DNA of 64,000 bases from Pedobacter montanisoli (GCF_022809115.1 NZ_JALGBH010000002.1:1119543-1183542); one strand, 5' to 3'. Shown: positions 1-9,651, numbered from the stretch's first letter. Notes: generated from the sequence alone by a model not told the origin. Program-made: numbers and translations.

Positions 1-693
1 ATTAGTTTTGATGTTTTTCCAGGAGAAACATTAGGATTGGTTGGCGAATCTGGCTGTGGTAAAACTACTTTAGGCAGAACAATTCTACGCTTAATTGAAC
101 CTACTTCTGGTCAGATTGTTTATGATGGCAATGACATTACCCATTTAGACAAAAAATCGTTACGTAAACTAAGGCGTGATATACAGATCATTTTCCAAGA
201 CCCTTACTCTTCTTTGAACCCACGTTTAACCGTTGGACAGTCTATTATGGAACCTTTGCAGGTACACCATATTTTTAGCAATGACGAAGAACGGAAAGCC
301 CATGTGATCCATCTTTTAGAAAAAGTAAATCTTGGCGCTGAACATTTTAACCGTTATCCGCATGAGTTTTCGGGCGGACAGCGTCAGCGTATCGTTATTG
401 CGAGAGCTTTGGCCTTAAAACCAAAATTTATCATTTGTGATGAGTCTGTTTCTGCCCTCGATGTTTCGGTACAGGCACAAGTATTGAACTTATTGCGGGA
501 TCTGCAACAGGAATTTGGCTTAACTTATATCTTTATTTCGCATGATCTGGCTGTAGTTAAACATATTTCAGACCGGATGATCATTATGAACAAGGGCAAA
601 ATAGAAGAACAAGGTTTTCCAGATGAAATTTACCATCAGCCTAAAGCGGCTTATACGCAAAAGCTAATCAATGCCATACCGGGTAATTTTTGA
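1..693 (+). CDS. ABC transporter ATP-binding protein, oligopeptide/dipeptide type (5' end missing)
   Basis: The frame is already open at base 1 ([15 protein letters not shown]...), so the gene starts outside the window and this is its C-terminal part. Walker A is GESGCGKTT, the signature is FSGGQRQR and Walker B is FIICDES, followed by the ALDVSVQAQ segment typical of the Dpp/Opp/Gsi ATPase family. The protein would energise peptide or nickel-type import, or similar cargo movement, at the inner membrane. Bacteroidota often have a double-ABC version of about 550 residues, and the missing upstream half could hold a second ABC domain. The substrate cannot be told. The stop is TGA at 691-693, with repeats rather than a terminator behind it. 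Confidence 0.9.
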   Translation: MSFDVFPGETLGLVGESGCGKTTLGRTILRLIEPTSGQIVYDGNDITHLDKKSLRKLRRDIQIIFQDPYSSLNPRLTVGQSIMEPLQVHHIFSNDEERKAHVIHLLEKVNLGAEHFNRYPHEFSGGQRQRIVIARALALKPKFIICDESVSALDVSVQAQVLNLLRDLQQEFGLTYIFISHDLAVVKHISDRMIIMNKGKIEEQGFPDEIYHQPKAAYTQKLINAIPGNF

Positions 694-703
694 TTCAAAA
701 TTT

Positions 704-767
704 GTCATGCTGAGCTTGTTTCAGTACCGGGTAAAGGATTCGTCATCCTGAATTTAGTTCAGCATCT
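704..767. repeat. dispersed palindromic repeat, two degenerate copies
   Basis: Two related units, GTCATGCTGAGCTTGTTTCAG at 704-724 and CGTCATCCTGAATTTAGTTC at 741-760, share the frame GTCATnCTGAAnTTnnTTCAGcATCT with the better copies at 858 and 2320. The core TGCTGAA...TTCAGCA is an inverted repeat. No open frame of interest overlaps. Confidence 0.7.
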
Positions 768-857
768 TTTATTGTATACTATTAGAAATATAGACTCTGA
801 AATAAATTACCTTCAGTGAACTCGCTTAGCTCGGTTTGCTTTGCAGCAATAAAGATG

Positions 858-949
858 CGTCATGCTGAACTTGTTTCAGCATCTCAATAACAAACTATGG
901 AATAAACAGTCCCTGAAATAATTCCGATAGCTATCGGAACAGGGTGACG
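858..949. repeat. dispersed palindromic repeat element, near-complete copy
   Basis: It begins GCGTCATGCTGAACTTGTTT at 858 and ends CAGGGTGACG at about 949, so GTCA and TGAC form the outer ends. An 18-bp perfect palindrome, TTCCGATAGCTATCGGAA, sits inside at 922-939. The first 26 bases match the copy at 2320 almost exactly. It looks like a short non-coding element (REP- or MITE-like), and nothing in the window encodes a mobilising enzyme. Confidence 0.7.
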
Positions 950-981
950 TACTAATTTAAAGATGACGTTAAAACAAAATT

Positions 982-1030
982 CGTCATACTGAACTTCCCG
1001 AATTGTCGGGACGGGCTGTTTGAGCATCTT
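982..1030. repeat. dispersed palindromic repeat, diverged or interrupted copy
   Basis: It starts TCGTCATACTGAACTT and ends GAGCATCTT. An inserted palindromic segment, CCCGAATTGTCGGG, replaces the usual middle. It belongs to the same family as 858-949. Confidence 0.55.
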
Positions 1031-1093
1031 ATATAGCTGAGGTTTTTTACATTAACAAGACTGGTAAGCTATAAGGCATAACACTATTAATTG

Positions 1094-1101
1094 TAACTTT
1101 G
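1094..1101 (+). promoter_or_regulatory. mnmA promoter -7 box (TAACTTTG)
   Basis: TAACTTTG matches the Bacteroidota -7 consensus TAnnTTTG and lies 20 nt before the mnmA ATG. No clear TTTG -33 box is visible. The leader would be only about 14 nt. Confidence 0.6.
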
Positions 1102-1121
1102 CAAACATTTTTATTGAAATA

Positions 1122-2213
1122 ATGAGCAAACACGGTAGAATTTTGGTAGCCATGAGTGGCGGAGTAGATAGTTCGGTAGCATCAGTAATGCTGCACGAGC
1201 AGGGTTATGAGGTTATTGGCCTTACCATGAAGACCTGGGATTATGCTACATCGGGAAGTAACAGCAAAGAAACAGGCTGTTGCAGTTTAGACAGCATAAA
1301 CGATGCTCGTACACTGGCTGTAAACTACGGTTTCCCACATTATATTCTTGATATCAGAGATGAATTTGGCGACTTTGTGATCGATAATTTTGTGGATGAG
1401 TATTTGGCAGGCAGAACCCCAAATCCTTGCGTTTTATGTAATACCCATATTAAATGGGAAGCTTTATTGAAACGTGCCAACAAATTAGACTGTGAGTTTA
1501 TTGCTACCGGTCATTACGCCAACATCCGTTTACAGGATAACGGCCGTTATGTAATTTCTAAAGGAAAAGACGAAAATAAAGACCAATCTTATGTTTTGTG
1601 GGGTGTATCTCAAGAAAATCTGGCAAGAACCAAATTTCCTCTAGGTAGCTTTACCAAAGCTGAAATCAGACAAATGGCGCTGGATATGGGGCAGGAAGAA
1701 CTGGCTAAAAAAAGCGAAAGCTATGAAATATGCTTTGTACCTGATAATGATTACCGCGCTTTCTTAAAACACAAAGTTCCTGATTTAGAAGAACGTGTAG
1801 CCGGCGGTAATTTTGTAGATACCAAAGGAATGGTAATTGGGCAACATAAAGGTTACCCTTTTTACACCATTGGTCAGCGTAAAGGTTTAGGAGTTGCTTT
1901 TGGCGAACCTATGTTTGTTACGCAGATTTTACCCGAAAGCAATACTGTGGTTTTAGGCCGTGCAGATGAATTGGAACGTAAAGAAGCCTTGGTTAAAAAC
2001 GTTAACCTGATCAAATACGGAAACATCAATGAGCCTTTAGGCGATGTGGTAACCAAGATACGTTATAAAGATGCAGGTACTTTAAGTACCATTGTACAGG
2101 AAGGCAATAACATGAAAGTTGCTTTTGAACATAATGTTTCTGCCATTGCTCCGGGGCAATCGGCTGTATTTTATGAAGGTAATGATCTTTTAGGCGGTGG
2201 TTTCCTCATGTAA
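1122..2213 (+). CDS. mnmA: tRNA-specific 2-thiouridylase MnmA
   Basis: MnmA adds sulfur to U34 of tRNA-Lys, tRNA-Glu and tRNA-Gln in the cytoplasm, using ATP and a persulfide donor. The 363-residue protein has the usual family length. The N-terminal PP-loop is MSGGVDSSV. The first catalytic cysteine lies in NPCVLCN and the second in YEICFVPD, so the Cys pair is intact. The C-terminal beta-barrel domain contains the FYTIGQRKGLG motif. It is a single-gene unit with its own promoter box and a strong terminator at 2271-2308. Confidence 0.96.
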   Translation: MSKHGRILVAMSGGVDSSVASVMLHEQGYEVIGLTMKTWDYATSGSNSKETGCCSLDSINDARTLAVNYGFPHYILDIRDEFGDFVIDNFVDEYLAGRTPNPCVLCNTHIKWEALLKRANKLDCEFIATGHYANIRLQDNGRYVISKGKDENKDQSYVLWGVSQENLARTKFPLGSFTKAEIRQMALDMGQEELAKKSESYEICFVPDNDYRAFLKHKVPDLEERVAGGNFVDTKGMVIGQHKGYPFYTIGQRKGLGVAFGEPMFVTQILPESNTVVLGRADELERKEALVKNVNLIKYGNINEPLGDVVTKIRYKDAGTLSTIVQEGNNMKVAFEHNVSAIAPGQSAVFYEGNDLLGGGFLM

Positions 2214-2270
2214 TTTAAAATCCTTTTTTCCCTGTTCTTCACTTTACTTAAAGTGATTATTCAGGATATA

Positions 2271-2308
2271 AAAAACCCCGATGTTAAAAACATCGGGGTT
2301 TTCTTTTT
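2271..2308 (+). terminator. mnmA terminator
   Basis: AAAACCCCGATGTT and AACATCGGGGTTTTC form a long GC-rich stem with a short A loop, followed by a T-rich tail. It lies about 60 nt after the mnmA stop. Confidence 0.85.
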
Positions 2309-2319
2309 GTGTTAATGTT

Positions 2320-2411
2320 CGTCATGCTGAACTTGTTTCAGCATCTATGGTAAGACTCTGAAATAAGTTTATGCTGTAGCTTTCCGCTTCGCTCCAAGTC
2401 AAAGTGACAAT
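2320..2411. repeat. dispersed palindromic repeat element
   Basis: It starts CGTCATGCTGAACTTGTTTC, nearly identical over 26 bases to the copy at 858. It ends around CAAAGTGACAA, again giving GTCA...TGAC ends. It fills the space between the convergent mnmA and the S9 peptidase gene. Confidence 0.65.
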
Positions 2412-2425
2412 AAATTATAAGACCT

Positions 2426-4927
2426 CTAATTTTTTCGTTCTACTTCTTTATCCATTTCGGTCATGTTCACTTCTTCTGATCTTGAAAAATCACCTAATAA
2501 ATAATTATTAAAGTAATCGGCCAGTCTCCAGAACATGTATTCGGTCATATCTCCAAAAGAATGGCGTTGACCAGGAACAATCATAAAATCGAAGCGCTTA
2601 TTAGCCTTGATCAAAGCATTAGCTACTCTTATACTGTTTGCAGGATGTACGTTATTATCAACATCGCCATGCATTAACAATAAATGTCCTTTTAAATTTT
2701 TTGCCAGATCAGGGTTTTTATCTATCGAGTATTTGAATGTGGTATCGCCTTTCAAAGAAATAATTTCTTTAACACCATGGTGTTTTTCGCTCCACCAACG
2801 GTTATAGATGCTGTTATCGTGATTACCCGCAGCAGAAACCGCTACTTTAAAGAAATCAGGATAAACCAGCATTGCCGCTGTTGACATGAAACCACCGCCC
2901 GAGTGCCCGGTAATACCTACTTTAGTGGCATCAACATATGGATAACGATCTGCCAATTGTTCTATCGCCGCTTTTTTATCTGCCAAACCATAATCACGCA
3001 GGTTTCCATAACCATAAGTGTGGTACCATTTAGAACGGGCAGGATGTCCTCCTCTGTTACCTACTGTAATTACGATATAACCTAACTGCGCTAAACGATC
3101 TACTCTATCCATACTACGGCCAAATGCTTTATTTACCGCTTCGGTTTGTGGTCCTGGATATACATATTCAATTACAGGATACTTCTTGTTCGGATCAAAA
3201 TTAAATGGCTTATACATTACACCGTATAAATCGGTTACGCCATCATCTGCCTTTACTTTAAAAGGCTCAGGGAATTTATAGCCTGCTGCCATTAGTAATG
3301 ATAAATCAGAGGTCTCTAATTCTAATACTTTATTACCGCTGTTATCATACAATGTAGTTTTAGGAACAGTATTTACGCGAGAGTAATTATCTACAAAAAA
3401 TTTACCGTCATCGCTCATGGATACCTGATGGTCAAAATCTCCGGCATTCAACAATTTCAAGCCCGAACCATCAAAGTTTACACGATATAAATGTAAATAA
3501 TAAGGATCTTCTTTAGGTTCTTTGCCGTTAGCTGTAAAATACAACACACGGTTTTTCTCGTCAATATTAATGATTTCCTCACAGTGAAAGGCACCTTTGG
3601 TAATCTGATTTTTTAGTTTACCGTTCTCATCAAACAGGTAGTAATGCCCCCATCCGTCTCTTTCACTCCAATGGATAAGTTCTTTACCTCCATTTACCAA
3701 TCCAGGACGTTGTACTTCTACATAAGTATTGAAACGTTCTTCTATAACCGGTTTAATTGCTCCGCTTTTAACATCAACCACACAAATATCAATGCGTTTC
3801 AAATCACGGCTTGTGCGGCCCATGTAAAATTTATTGTTATCGCCCAACCAAATTGCCGGTCTAAATTCTACATCTCTTTCTTTATTTAATGATGGGCGAC
3901 TGTAAACATTTAAACTTTGGTCTTTAAAAGCTGATACGCTTAATTTCTTACCTGTTTTGGCTCCGAAATCAAACAACCAGATCTCATCTATCGGTGCTTC
4001 GGCCTCACCTGGCATTTGGTATTTGTAAGTTTCTAAAGTAGGTCTTCCAGAGCTAACGCTATTGATTACCCATAAATCTTTAACTTTTCTGCTATCGGTA
4101 CGTTGTATTGTAAAATACTTTGAATCTGGCGACCATAATACAAAAGCTCTACGGCGTTTTTTATCGTTCTTTATCACCTCTTCATTATTTTCGCCACTAC
4201 CATCACTACCAAATGCATAATATTTTACACCTTCTTTGGTAAGCTGATGCTCAACAATTGTACTGTCTTCTTCGTTTTTTATGGCTTTCATATAGTTAGC
4301 CTTATCCATCCAGTACAGGTTGTAATTACGGGTAAAGATAATTGCAGACGAATCTGGCGCTACTGCTCCCCATGATGGTTTGGCTTTAGGACGTTTATAA
4401 TCTTTAAGCTCTGTCAGTTTGCTATTAGACAGGTCATATTGAAATTTAAAGATTTTCTTCTGAAGTGAATCTGCAGCTTTTTTATCTTTTCTGTCTGGTT
4501 TAACTTCATCTATGGTACTCTTGATCTCGAAAGTTATGCTTTTTTCATCATCAGAAAATTTAAGGTTTTCTATGGGCAGGTTTTGTTTATCAAACGGATC
4601 ACGAACAATCAGTGTAATTTCTGCTGCCAAAGTTGCCGGATCAAATAATTGTTTTTTATTTCTATTCGCCGGATCTACAATGTACCAATTTTTACCATTG
4701 GGTGTTTCATACTGATACCAAAAACGGTTAGAGTTTCTTAACCAATGTGCATCTACAGCTGTAGAATAAATCATTTTTCGCAGTTTGCTAGGCGAAAAAC
4801 GTGCCGCCATCTGGTAATTTGCTTTTTCTGGTGCAGCAATAACTTCTGTGGTGGTAATGGTTTTTGTTTGTGCAAAAAGCTGTGTTGCTAAAGCACAAAG
4901 CAAAAACGAAAAGTAAAATTTCTTCAT
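2426..4927 (-). CDS. S9 family (dipeptidyl peptidase IV-like) secreted peptidase
   Basis: The protein has 833 residues with a Sec signal peptide (about 1-20, ending LFAQ), so it is exported, probably to the periplasm. Residues of roughly 50-550 form the DPP-IV beta-propeller. The C-terminal alpha/beta-hydrolase domain carries GHSGGGF (nucleophile about Ser676), DVDNNVHP (about Asp757) and RHSFGD (about His789), so the triad is complete. Such enzymes remove dipeptides from the N-termini of peptides with Pro or Ala at position 2, and Bacteroidota use them to feed on peptides. The gene stands alone on this strand. Exact specificity is inferred from the family. Confidence 0.93.
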   Translation of the reverse strand: MKKFYFSFLLCALATQLFAQTKTITTTEVIAAPEKANYQMAARFSPSKLRKMIYSTAVDAHWLRNSNRFWYQYETPNGKNWYIVDPANRNKKQLFDPATLAAEITLIVRDPFDKQNLPIENLKFSDDEKSITFEIKSTIDEVKPDRKDKKAADSLQKKIFKFQYDLSNSKLTELKDYKRPKAKPSWGAVAPDSSAIIFTRNYNLYWMDKANYMKAIKNEEDSTIVEHQLTKEGVKYYAFGSDGSGENNEEVIKNDKKRRRAFVLWSPDSKYFTIQRTDSRKVKDLWVINSVSSGRPTLETYKYQMPGEAEAPIDEIWLFDFGAKTGKKLSVSAFKDQSLNVYSRPSLNKERDVEFRPAIWLGDNNKFYMGRTSRDLKRIDICVVDVKSGAIKPVIEERFNTYVEVQRPGLVNGGKELIHWSERDGWGHYYLFDENGKLKNQITKGAFHCEEIINIDEKNRVLYFTANGKEPKEDPYYLHLYRVNFDGSGLKLLNAGDFDHQVSMSDDGKFFVDNYSRVNTVPKTTLYDNSGNKVLELETSDLSLLMAAGYKFPEPFKVKADDGVTDLYGVMYKPFNFDPNKKYPVIEYVYPGPQTEAVNKAFGRSMDRVDRLAQLGYIVITVGNRGGHPARSKWYHTYGYGNLRDYGLADKKAAIEQLADRYPYVDATKVGITGHSGGGFMSTAAMLVYPDFFKVAVSAAGNHDNSIYNRWWSEKHHGVKEIISLKGDTTFKYSIDKNPDLAKNLKGHLLLMHGDVDNNVHPANSIRVANALIKANKRFDFMIVPGQRHSFGDMTEYMFWRLADYFNNYLLGDFSRSEEVNMTEMDKEVERKN

Positions 4928-5139
4928 TAAAGGGTGATAATTTAAGTTTTGATTTGGCTAAAATAAGTGAAAGACAAAAGGTACTCAAATATTTATAGTA
5001 ATATTTAAGTTAAACACCTAGCTTATTGAACGGTAATTTTTAAAACCGTTATTTATAAATAATCCGGTACTTTTCAACATCCTATGTAACAACTCCTGTA
5101 TTGTACTATCTTAATAGCACTAAACTAAATTTCTAATTC

Positions 5140-6048
5140 ATGCTAATTGTTAAAGATATTGTAAAACAATACGCTTCGCACCGGGCATTGGATCATGTGA
5201 GCCTTGAGGTAAAACAAGGCAAAATTTTTGGTCTGTTAGGTCCCAATGGCGCAGGTAAAACATCCCTCATTAGAATTATAACTCAAATTACCGCACCAGA
5301 CAGCGGCGAGGTTATTTTTAATGGTGAGCGCTTAAACAGCAACCATATTTCACAGATCGGGTATTTACCGGAAGAACGCGGACTTTATAAAAAAATGGAA
5401 ATTGGTGAACAGGTATTGTACTTAGCCAAACTAAAAGGCCTGCATACATCTGAAGCCACCAAGCGCATCAAATACTGGTTCGAAAAACTGGATATGCAGG
5501 GATGGTGGCACAAAAAAGTGGAAGACCTGAGCAAAGGGATGCAACAAAAGGTGCAATTTGTGGCTACAGTTCTTCATCAACCCGAGCTAATTATCTTAGA
5601 TGAACCTTTTTCAGGATTTGACCCTGTAAATGCCGATATCATCAAAAATGAAATCTTAGAACTCAACAGACAGGGATCTACCTTTATTTTTTCTACACAC
5701 CGCATGGAAAGTGTGGAAGAATTATGTGATGATATTGCTTTGATTAATCAATCTAAAAAGATATTAGATGGCTCTGTTGATGAGATTAAATCTGCTTACA
5801 AGAACAATACATACTGGCTAGAATACGAAGGTAATCATCACATGCAAAGCAATGATACTTTCGAAATTTTAAGTAGCGAAGAGGCTAGAGACAGAAAAAT
5901 CATCAAACTAAAATTAAACCCGCAAAGAAATATCAACGAAGTACTTTCAGGTTTGCTTCCTGTTGTTAATATCCACCGTTTACAGGAAGTGATACCAAGT
6001 ATGAATGAAATTTTTATCGAAAAAGTGAAAGGACAATCTCATGAATAA
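5140..6048 (+). CDS. ABC transporter ATP-binding protein (ABC-2/NatA type)
   Basis: The protein has 302 residues. Walker A is GPNGAGKTS (about 34-42), the signature is LSKGMQQKVQ, Walker B is LIILDEPFSGFDP, and the switch His lies in FSTHRMES. A C-terminal extension of about 80 residues matches the DUF4162-type tail of NatA-like ATPases. It overlaps the following permease gene by 8 bp, so the two form one exporter at the inner membrane. NatA/NatB systems of this type have been linked to Na+ or drug efflux, but the substrate here is unknown. Confidence 0.92.
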   Translation: MLIVKDIVKQYASHRALDHVSLEVKQGKIFGLLGPNGAGKTSLIRIITQITAPDSGEVIFNGERLNSNHISQIGYLPEERGLYKKMEIGEQVLYLAKLKGLHTSEATKRIKYWFEKLDMQGWWHKKVEDLSKGMQQKVQFVATVLHQPELIILDEPFSGFDPVNADIIKNEILELNRQGSTFIFSTHRMESVEELCDDIALINQSKKILDGSVDEIKSAYKNNTYWLEYEGNHHMQSNDTFEILSSEEARDRKIIKLKLNPQRNINEVLSGLLPVVNIHRLQEVIPSMNEIFIEKVKGQSHE

Positions 6049-7375
6049 GATTCTACTCATTATACAACGCGAATACCTTTCGAGGGTAAAAAAGAAATCA
6101 TTTATTGTAATGACTTTCTTAACGCCTCTTCTAATTGCCGGTATATATGGCTTAATAGGTTATTTTAGCTATAAAGGCATAGCTGATTCATTTGATCGTA
6201 TTGCCGTTGTAAACAAGAATACTACGCTCGATAGTAAACTGAGCAGTAATAAAAACATTGCATATACCTATTTAGACGAGAATCTTGAACAGGCCAAGCA
6301 GGAAATTAAAAGCGGTAAATTTGATTATATCCTATATTTGCCTGAATTTAACTTAGATGCTCCTCAGGGTATAGAAGTTTTTGGTTCTAAACAAGCGGGT
6401 TTATCTTTAAGTGAAAGAATTTCTGGTGATATCGAGAATTTAATCCGTACGCAAAAGCTAAAGAACTCGGGCATATCACAAACCGATCTGGATAAACTGA
6501 AAACTGATGTAAGTATTTCGGTAAAAAAGATTGCTAAAGAAGGAAAAGAAGAAGAATCTAGCGCTGGCGCCAGTATGTTTATCGCATTTGCTGCAGGTAT
6601 CCTTATGTTCATGTTCATTATGCTATATGGCGTTCAGGTAATGCGTGGCATTATTGAAGAAAAAACAAGCCGTATTGTCGAAGTCATGATCTCATCGGTT
6701 AAACCTTTTCAACTAATGATGGGTAAAATCATTGGTATAGCTTTGGTGGGTTTAACCCAATTTATGCTCTGGATTGTTCTAACCTTTGCCATAAGCACGG
6801 CAGCCGTTAGTATTTTCATCAATAAAAGCGATTTAAAAAAGATGGAGCAAAGCTCCCATGTTTCTGCACAAATGAAAAAAGGGGCAGAAATTAGTGCCAA
6901 TACACCCGGCAACCCTATAACTGATCTACAAAAAAGTCTTTCGGGCTTAAATATCCCTAAAATTATAGGTGTGTTTATCTTTTTCTTTTTAGGTGGATAT
7001 TTATTTTACAGTGCTCTGTACGCAGCCATAGGTTCGGCTGTTGATAGTGAAACGGAAACACAGCAGTTTATGATGCCTGTAATGTTGCCTCTCTTACTGG
7101 GCTATGCTTTATCATTAAGCGTAGTAAATAACGACCCTTATGGCAGCACCGCATTCTGGTTATCTATTATTCCGTTTACCTCTCCTATTGCCATGGTAGT
7201 TCGGATACCTTATGGTGTAGAAAACTGGCAATTGATCCTTTCTATGGTAACACTTGTTTTAGGTTTTATCGCTACTGTATGGATTGCAAGCCGCATATAT
7301 CGTGTAGGTATTTTGATGTATGGAAAAAAAACCACCTTCAAGGAGATGTTTAAATGGTTTACTTATAGAAACTAA
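6041..7375 (+). CDS. ABC-2 type permease (NatB/YhaP-like)
   Basis: The protein has 444 residues. One membrane helix near residues 20-42 is followed by an extracytoplasmic loop of about 140 residues. The remaining helices lie at about 175-200, 225-250, 305-335, 345-370 and 395-420. MRGIIEEKTSRIVEVMISSVKP is the conserved coupling segment of ABC-2 permeases. It is translated in overlap with the ATPase gene. A charged, Lys/Ser-rich insertion lies at about 262-305 between helices. The substrate is unknown. Confidence 0.9.
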   Translation: MNKILLIIQREYLSRVKKKSFIVMTFLTPLLIAGIYGLIGYFSYKGIADSFDRIAVVNKNTTLDSKLSSNKNIAYTYLDENLEQAKQEIKSGKFDYILYLPEFNLDAPQGIEVFGSKQAGLSLSERISGDIENLIRTQKLKNSGISQTDLDKLKTDVSISVKKIAKEGKEEESSAGASMFIAFAAGILMFMFIMLYGVQVMRGIIEEKTSRIVEVMISSVKPFQLMMGKIIGIALVGLTQFMLWIVLTFAISTAAVSIFINKSDLKKMEQSSHVSAQMKKGAEISANTPGNPITDLQKSLSGLNIPKIIGVFIFFFLGGYLFYSALYAAIGSAVDSETETQQFMMPVMLPLLLGYALSLSVVNNDPYGSTAFWLSIIPFTSPIAMVVRIPYGVENWQLILSMVTLVLGFIATVWIASRIYRVGILMYGKKTTFKEMFKWFTYRN

Positions 7376-7486
7376 AAAAATCATCTTATTTCAATAAAAT
7401 CAGGGAGAAATCTTTAAGTTTAAAAACAAAAAGGTTTCTCCTTTGTAATTTTAAAACAGGTGGAATCTTTTCTAAAGCCTGTATTT

Positions 7487-8404
7487 ATGAAAAAAATTGC
7501 CGTCATTGATCTTGGCACCAACACCTTTCACCTTGTTATAGCAGAAGTTAGACTACCAGGTAGCTTTGAGGTGGTTTATAAAACCAACCAGCCGGTAAAA
7601 CTTGGTGAAAACATTACCCTGAACAATGAGATTATACCAACCGCTTTTGAAAGAGGCTTAAGCTGTTTAGAAGAATTTCATAATGTGATTAAACAGCATA
7701 GAGTTGACCGGATTAGAGCTGTAGCTACTTCTGCCGTACGTAGTGCAAAAAATGGCAATGACTTTGTACAGACTGTAAAAAAGATAACAGGCATTACCAT
7801 AGAAATCATTGATGGTATTGAAGAAGCCAGCTTGATTTATGAAGGTGTTAAAGCAAGTGGTTCTATTCATTCTCCATCCTTAATTATGGACATTGGTGGT
7901 GGGAGCACCGAATTTATTCTATGCGATCAAAAAGAAATTTTCTGGAAGCAGAGCTATAATATTGGCGCAGCAAGACTTTTACAGCAATTCTTTCACAGCG
8001 ATCCCTTAAGTAAAGAAGACAACCATAAAATTAAAATACATTTAGAAAACCAACTCCAAAGCTTGATTCAGGTTATATCACAGTATCAACCTCAGGTAAT
8101 GATCGGTTCTGCAGGTGCTTTTGAAAGTTTTTATCAAATGCTTAATCCCCATACCCATTTAAGTCAAATAATTAGTACCGATATTGCCATAAGTGCTTAT
8201 GCCCAACTCGCCGAAAAGCTTTTGCACTCTACCCATGCAGAACGACTGCAAATTCCTGGTCTGATCCCTTTACGTACTGATATGATTGTAATGGCAGTTA
8301 TACAAACCAGCTATGTATTAGAACTAGCAAAAGTAGAGCAGCTAAAATTATGCAGTTATGATCTAAAAATGGGTATACTAGCTCAAATAAGCAAAGAGAT
8401 TTAA
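7487..8404 (+). CDS. Ppx/GppA family phosphatase
   Basis: The protein has 305 residues and an ASKHA fold. The phosphate-1 motif is IDLGTNTFHLVI, the second nucleotide-binding motif is MDIGGGSTEF and the adenosine-side motif is IGSAGAFES. The family hydrolyses polyphosphate or converts pppGpp to ppGpp, and this short two-domain form cannot be assigned to one of these by sequence alone. I chose the ATG at 7487 because the protein then starts MKKIAVIDLG as in the family. A GTG 27 nt upstream is in frame but would add nine unconserved residues. Confidence 0.88.
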   Translation: MKKIAVIDLGTNTFHLVIAEVRLPGSFEVVYKTNQPVKLGENITLNNEIIPTAFERGLSCLEEFHNVIKQHRVDRIRAVATSAVRSAKNGNDFVQTVKKITGITIEIIDGIEEASLIYEGVKASGSIHSPSLIMDIGGGSTEFILCDQKEIFWKQSYNIGAARLLQQFFHSDPLSKEDNHKIKIHLENQLQSLIQVISQYQPQVMIGSAGAFESFYQMLNPHTHLSQIISTDIAISAYAQLAEKLLHSTHAERLQIPGLIPLRTDMIVMAVIQTSYVLELAKVEQLKLCSYDLKMGILAQISKEI

Positions 8405-8484
8405 CCTCTAATACAACTCTTTATAAAACTTAATTTGTCTCTTGAGTTCTTTTTGGTTAATTTATATTCTAATAATTTAAAACT

Positions 8485-8925
8485 ATGAACAAGACCATTA
8501 TAACCGTACAAATGCTAATTAAGAAACCTGCTGATGTGGTTTATCAGGCTTTTATCAATCCTGAGGTTACCACAAATTTCTGGTTTACCAAATCTTCAGG
8601 AAAATTGGAAAAAGGCAAAACCATAAACTGGCAGTGGGAAATGTACGAAGCCTCAGCTGATGTCTATGTAGAACAGCTTACCGAGAACCAGCAGATTATT
8701 ATTAAATGGGGCGATCCGCAAACTACCGTAGAGTTTAATTTTAACACCCTTAGTGCAAACGAAACTTATCTGGTGATTAAAAATTATGGTTTTACGCAAA
8801 CTGGTAACGAATTAATCCAGCACGTTATGGATCAGACTGGTGGTTTTACAACCGTTGTAGATGCTGCTAAAGCGTATCTGGAGTTTGGCATTAACCTAAA
8901 TCTGGTTGGTGATAAATTCAGGTAA
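8485..8925 (+). CDS. SRPBCC (AHSA1/START-like) domain protein
   Basis: The protein has 146 residues and no signal peptide. The pattern IKKPADVVYQAFINPEVTTNFWFTKSSG, with WQWEMYE and a C-terminal helix beginning AAKAYLEFGINL, is that of the Aha1/START-like small-ligand-binding fold. These cytosolic proteins bind hydrophobic ligands or act as stress helpers, and no specific role can be given. The 61 nt to the next gene could allow co-transcription with the YegP-like protein. Confidence 0.82.
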   Translation: MNKTIITVQMLIKKPADVVYQAFINPEVTTNFWFTKSSGKLEKGKTINWQWEMYEASADVYVEQLTENQQIIIKWGDPQTTVEFNFNTLSANETYLVIKNYGFTQTGNELIQHVMDQTGGFTTVVDAAKAYLEFGINLNLVGDKFR

Positions 8926-8985
8926 TTATTTACAAAAATTTCAAACCATATTCCCTATAAGAATGTTAAACCAAAAATTTGAATT

Positions 8986-9315
8986 ATGGGAAAATTTGAA
9001 ATTACAACAAGAAAAAACGGGGATTTCCAGTTTAATCTAAAGGCAGGAAACGGGCAGGTTATTTTAACCAGTCAGGGCTATGCATCAAAAGACGGCTGCA
9101 TTAATGGAATCGAATCGGTTAAAAAAAATGCACACCTCGATGAAAGGTTTGAACGTTTACAATCAAGTAATGGTAAACCTTATTTTAATCTAAAGGCAGG
9201 TAATGGACAGATTATTGGCAACAGCGAAATGTATGAAAGTGTTGCAAGTCGCGAGAATGGCATTGAATCGGTTAAGAAAAATGCTTCTAATGCAAGCATA
9301 GAAGAAAAATCCTGA
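8986..9315 (+). CDS. YegP family protein (two DUF1508 repeats)
   Basis: The protein has 109 residues, the same length as E. coli YegP. Two internal repeats are visible: FQFNLKAGNGQVILTSQGY...NGIESVKKNA in residues about 15-48 and YFNLKAGNGQIIGNSEMY...NGIESVKKNA in residues about 65-101. The family is small, cytosolic and of unknown function. A strong terminator follows directly. Confidence 0.92.
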   Translation: MGKFEITTRKNGDFQFNLKAGNGQVILTSQGYASKDGCINGIESVKKNAHLDERFERLQSSNGKPYFNLKAGNGQIIGNSEMYESVASRENGIESVKKNASNASIEEKS

Positions 9316-9316
9316 C

Positions 9317-9357
9317 AAAAATGTTACCCGTAAAAACGGGTAACATTTTTATTTTTC
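9317..9357 (+). terminator. terminator after the YegP-like gene
   Basis: ATGTTACCCGT and ACGGGTAACAT pair around an AAA loop, followed by TTTTTATTTTTCT. The stem starts a few bases after the stop codon. Confidence 0.9.
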
Positions 9358-9594
9358 TAGATAACCTGACATACACCTTTCATCCAATGTGACATTTTTT
9401 CCAGAACCCTTCTTTTCCTTTTCTTAAATCTGTTGTCAGTTTGATATGTCATTTAGAAATAAAATTAAAGCCAAAAACCTTATTATTTTAAGCTATCATA
9501 TCAACAAAACTCACAATCTGGTGTTATTTAGGATGCACAGCCAAAATATTGCTCATTTGGAATGATTTTTGCTGTGAAGTTATAATTAAAAAAA

Positions 9595-9608
9595 GTGGTT
9601 AAAACCAC
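9595..9608. other. 14-bp perfect palindrome upstream of rpoD
   Basis: GTGGTTAAAACCAC lies 44 nt before the rpoD -7 box, between an A-run and an AT-rich stretch. It could be an operator for rpoD control. The rest of 9358-9651 shows no gene, only two direct TGACAT copies at about 9367 and 9391. Confidence 0.35.
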
Positions 9609-9651
9609 ATAATTTTCAACAATTTATCACACAAATCTGTATTAATTTATA

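Noticed and set aside
7460..7486. Upstream GTG start for the Ppx/GppA gene
   Set aside because: It would add nine residues before MKKIAVIDLG, which is where the family alignment starts.
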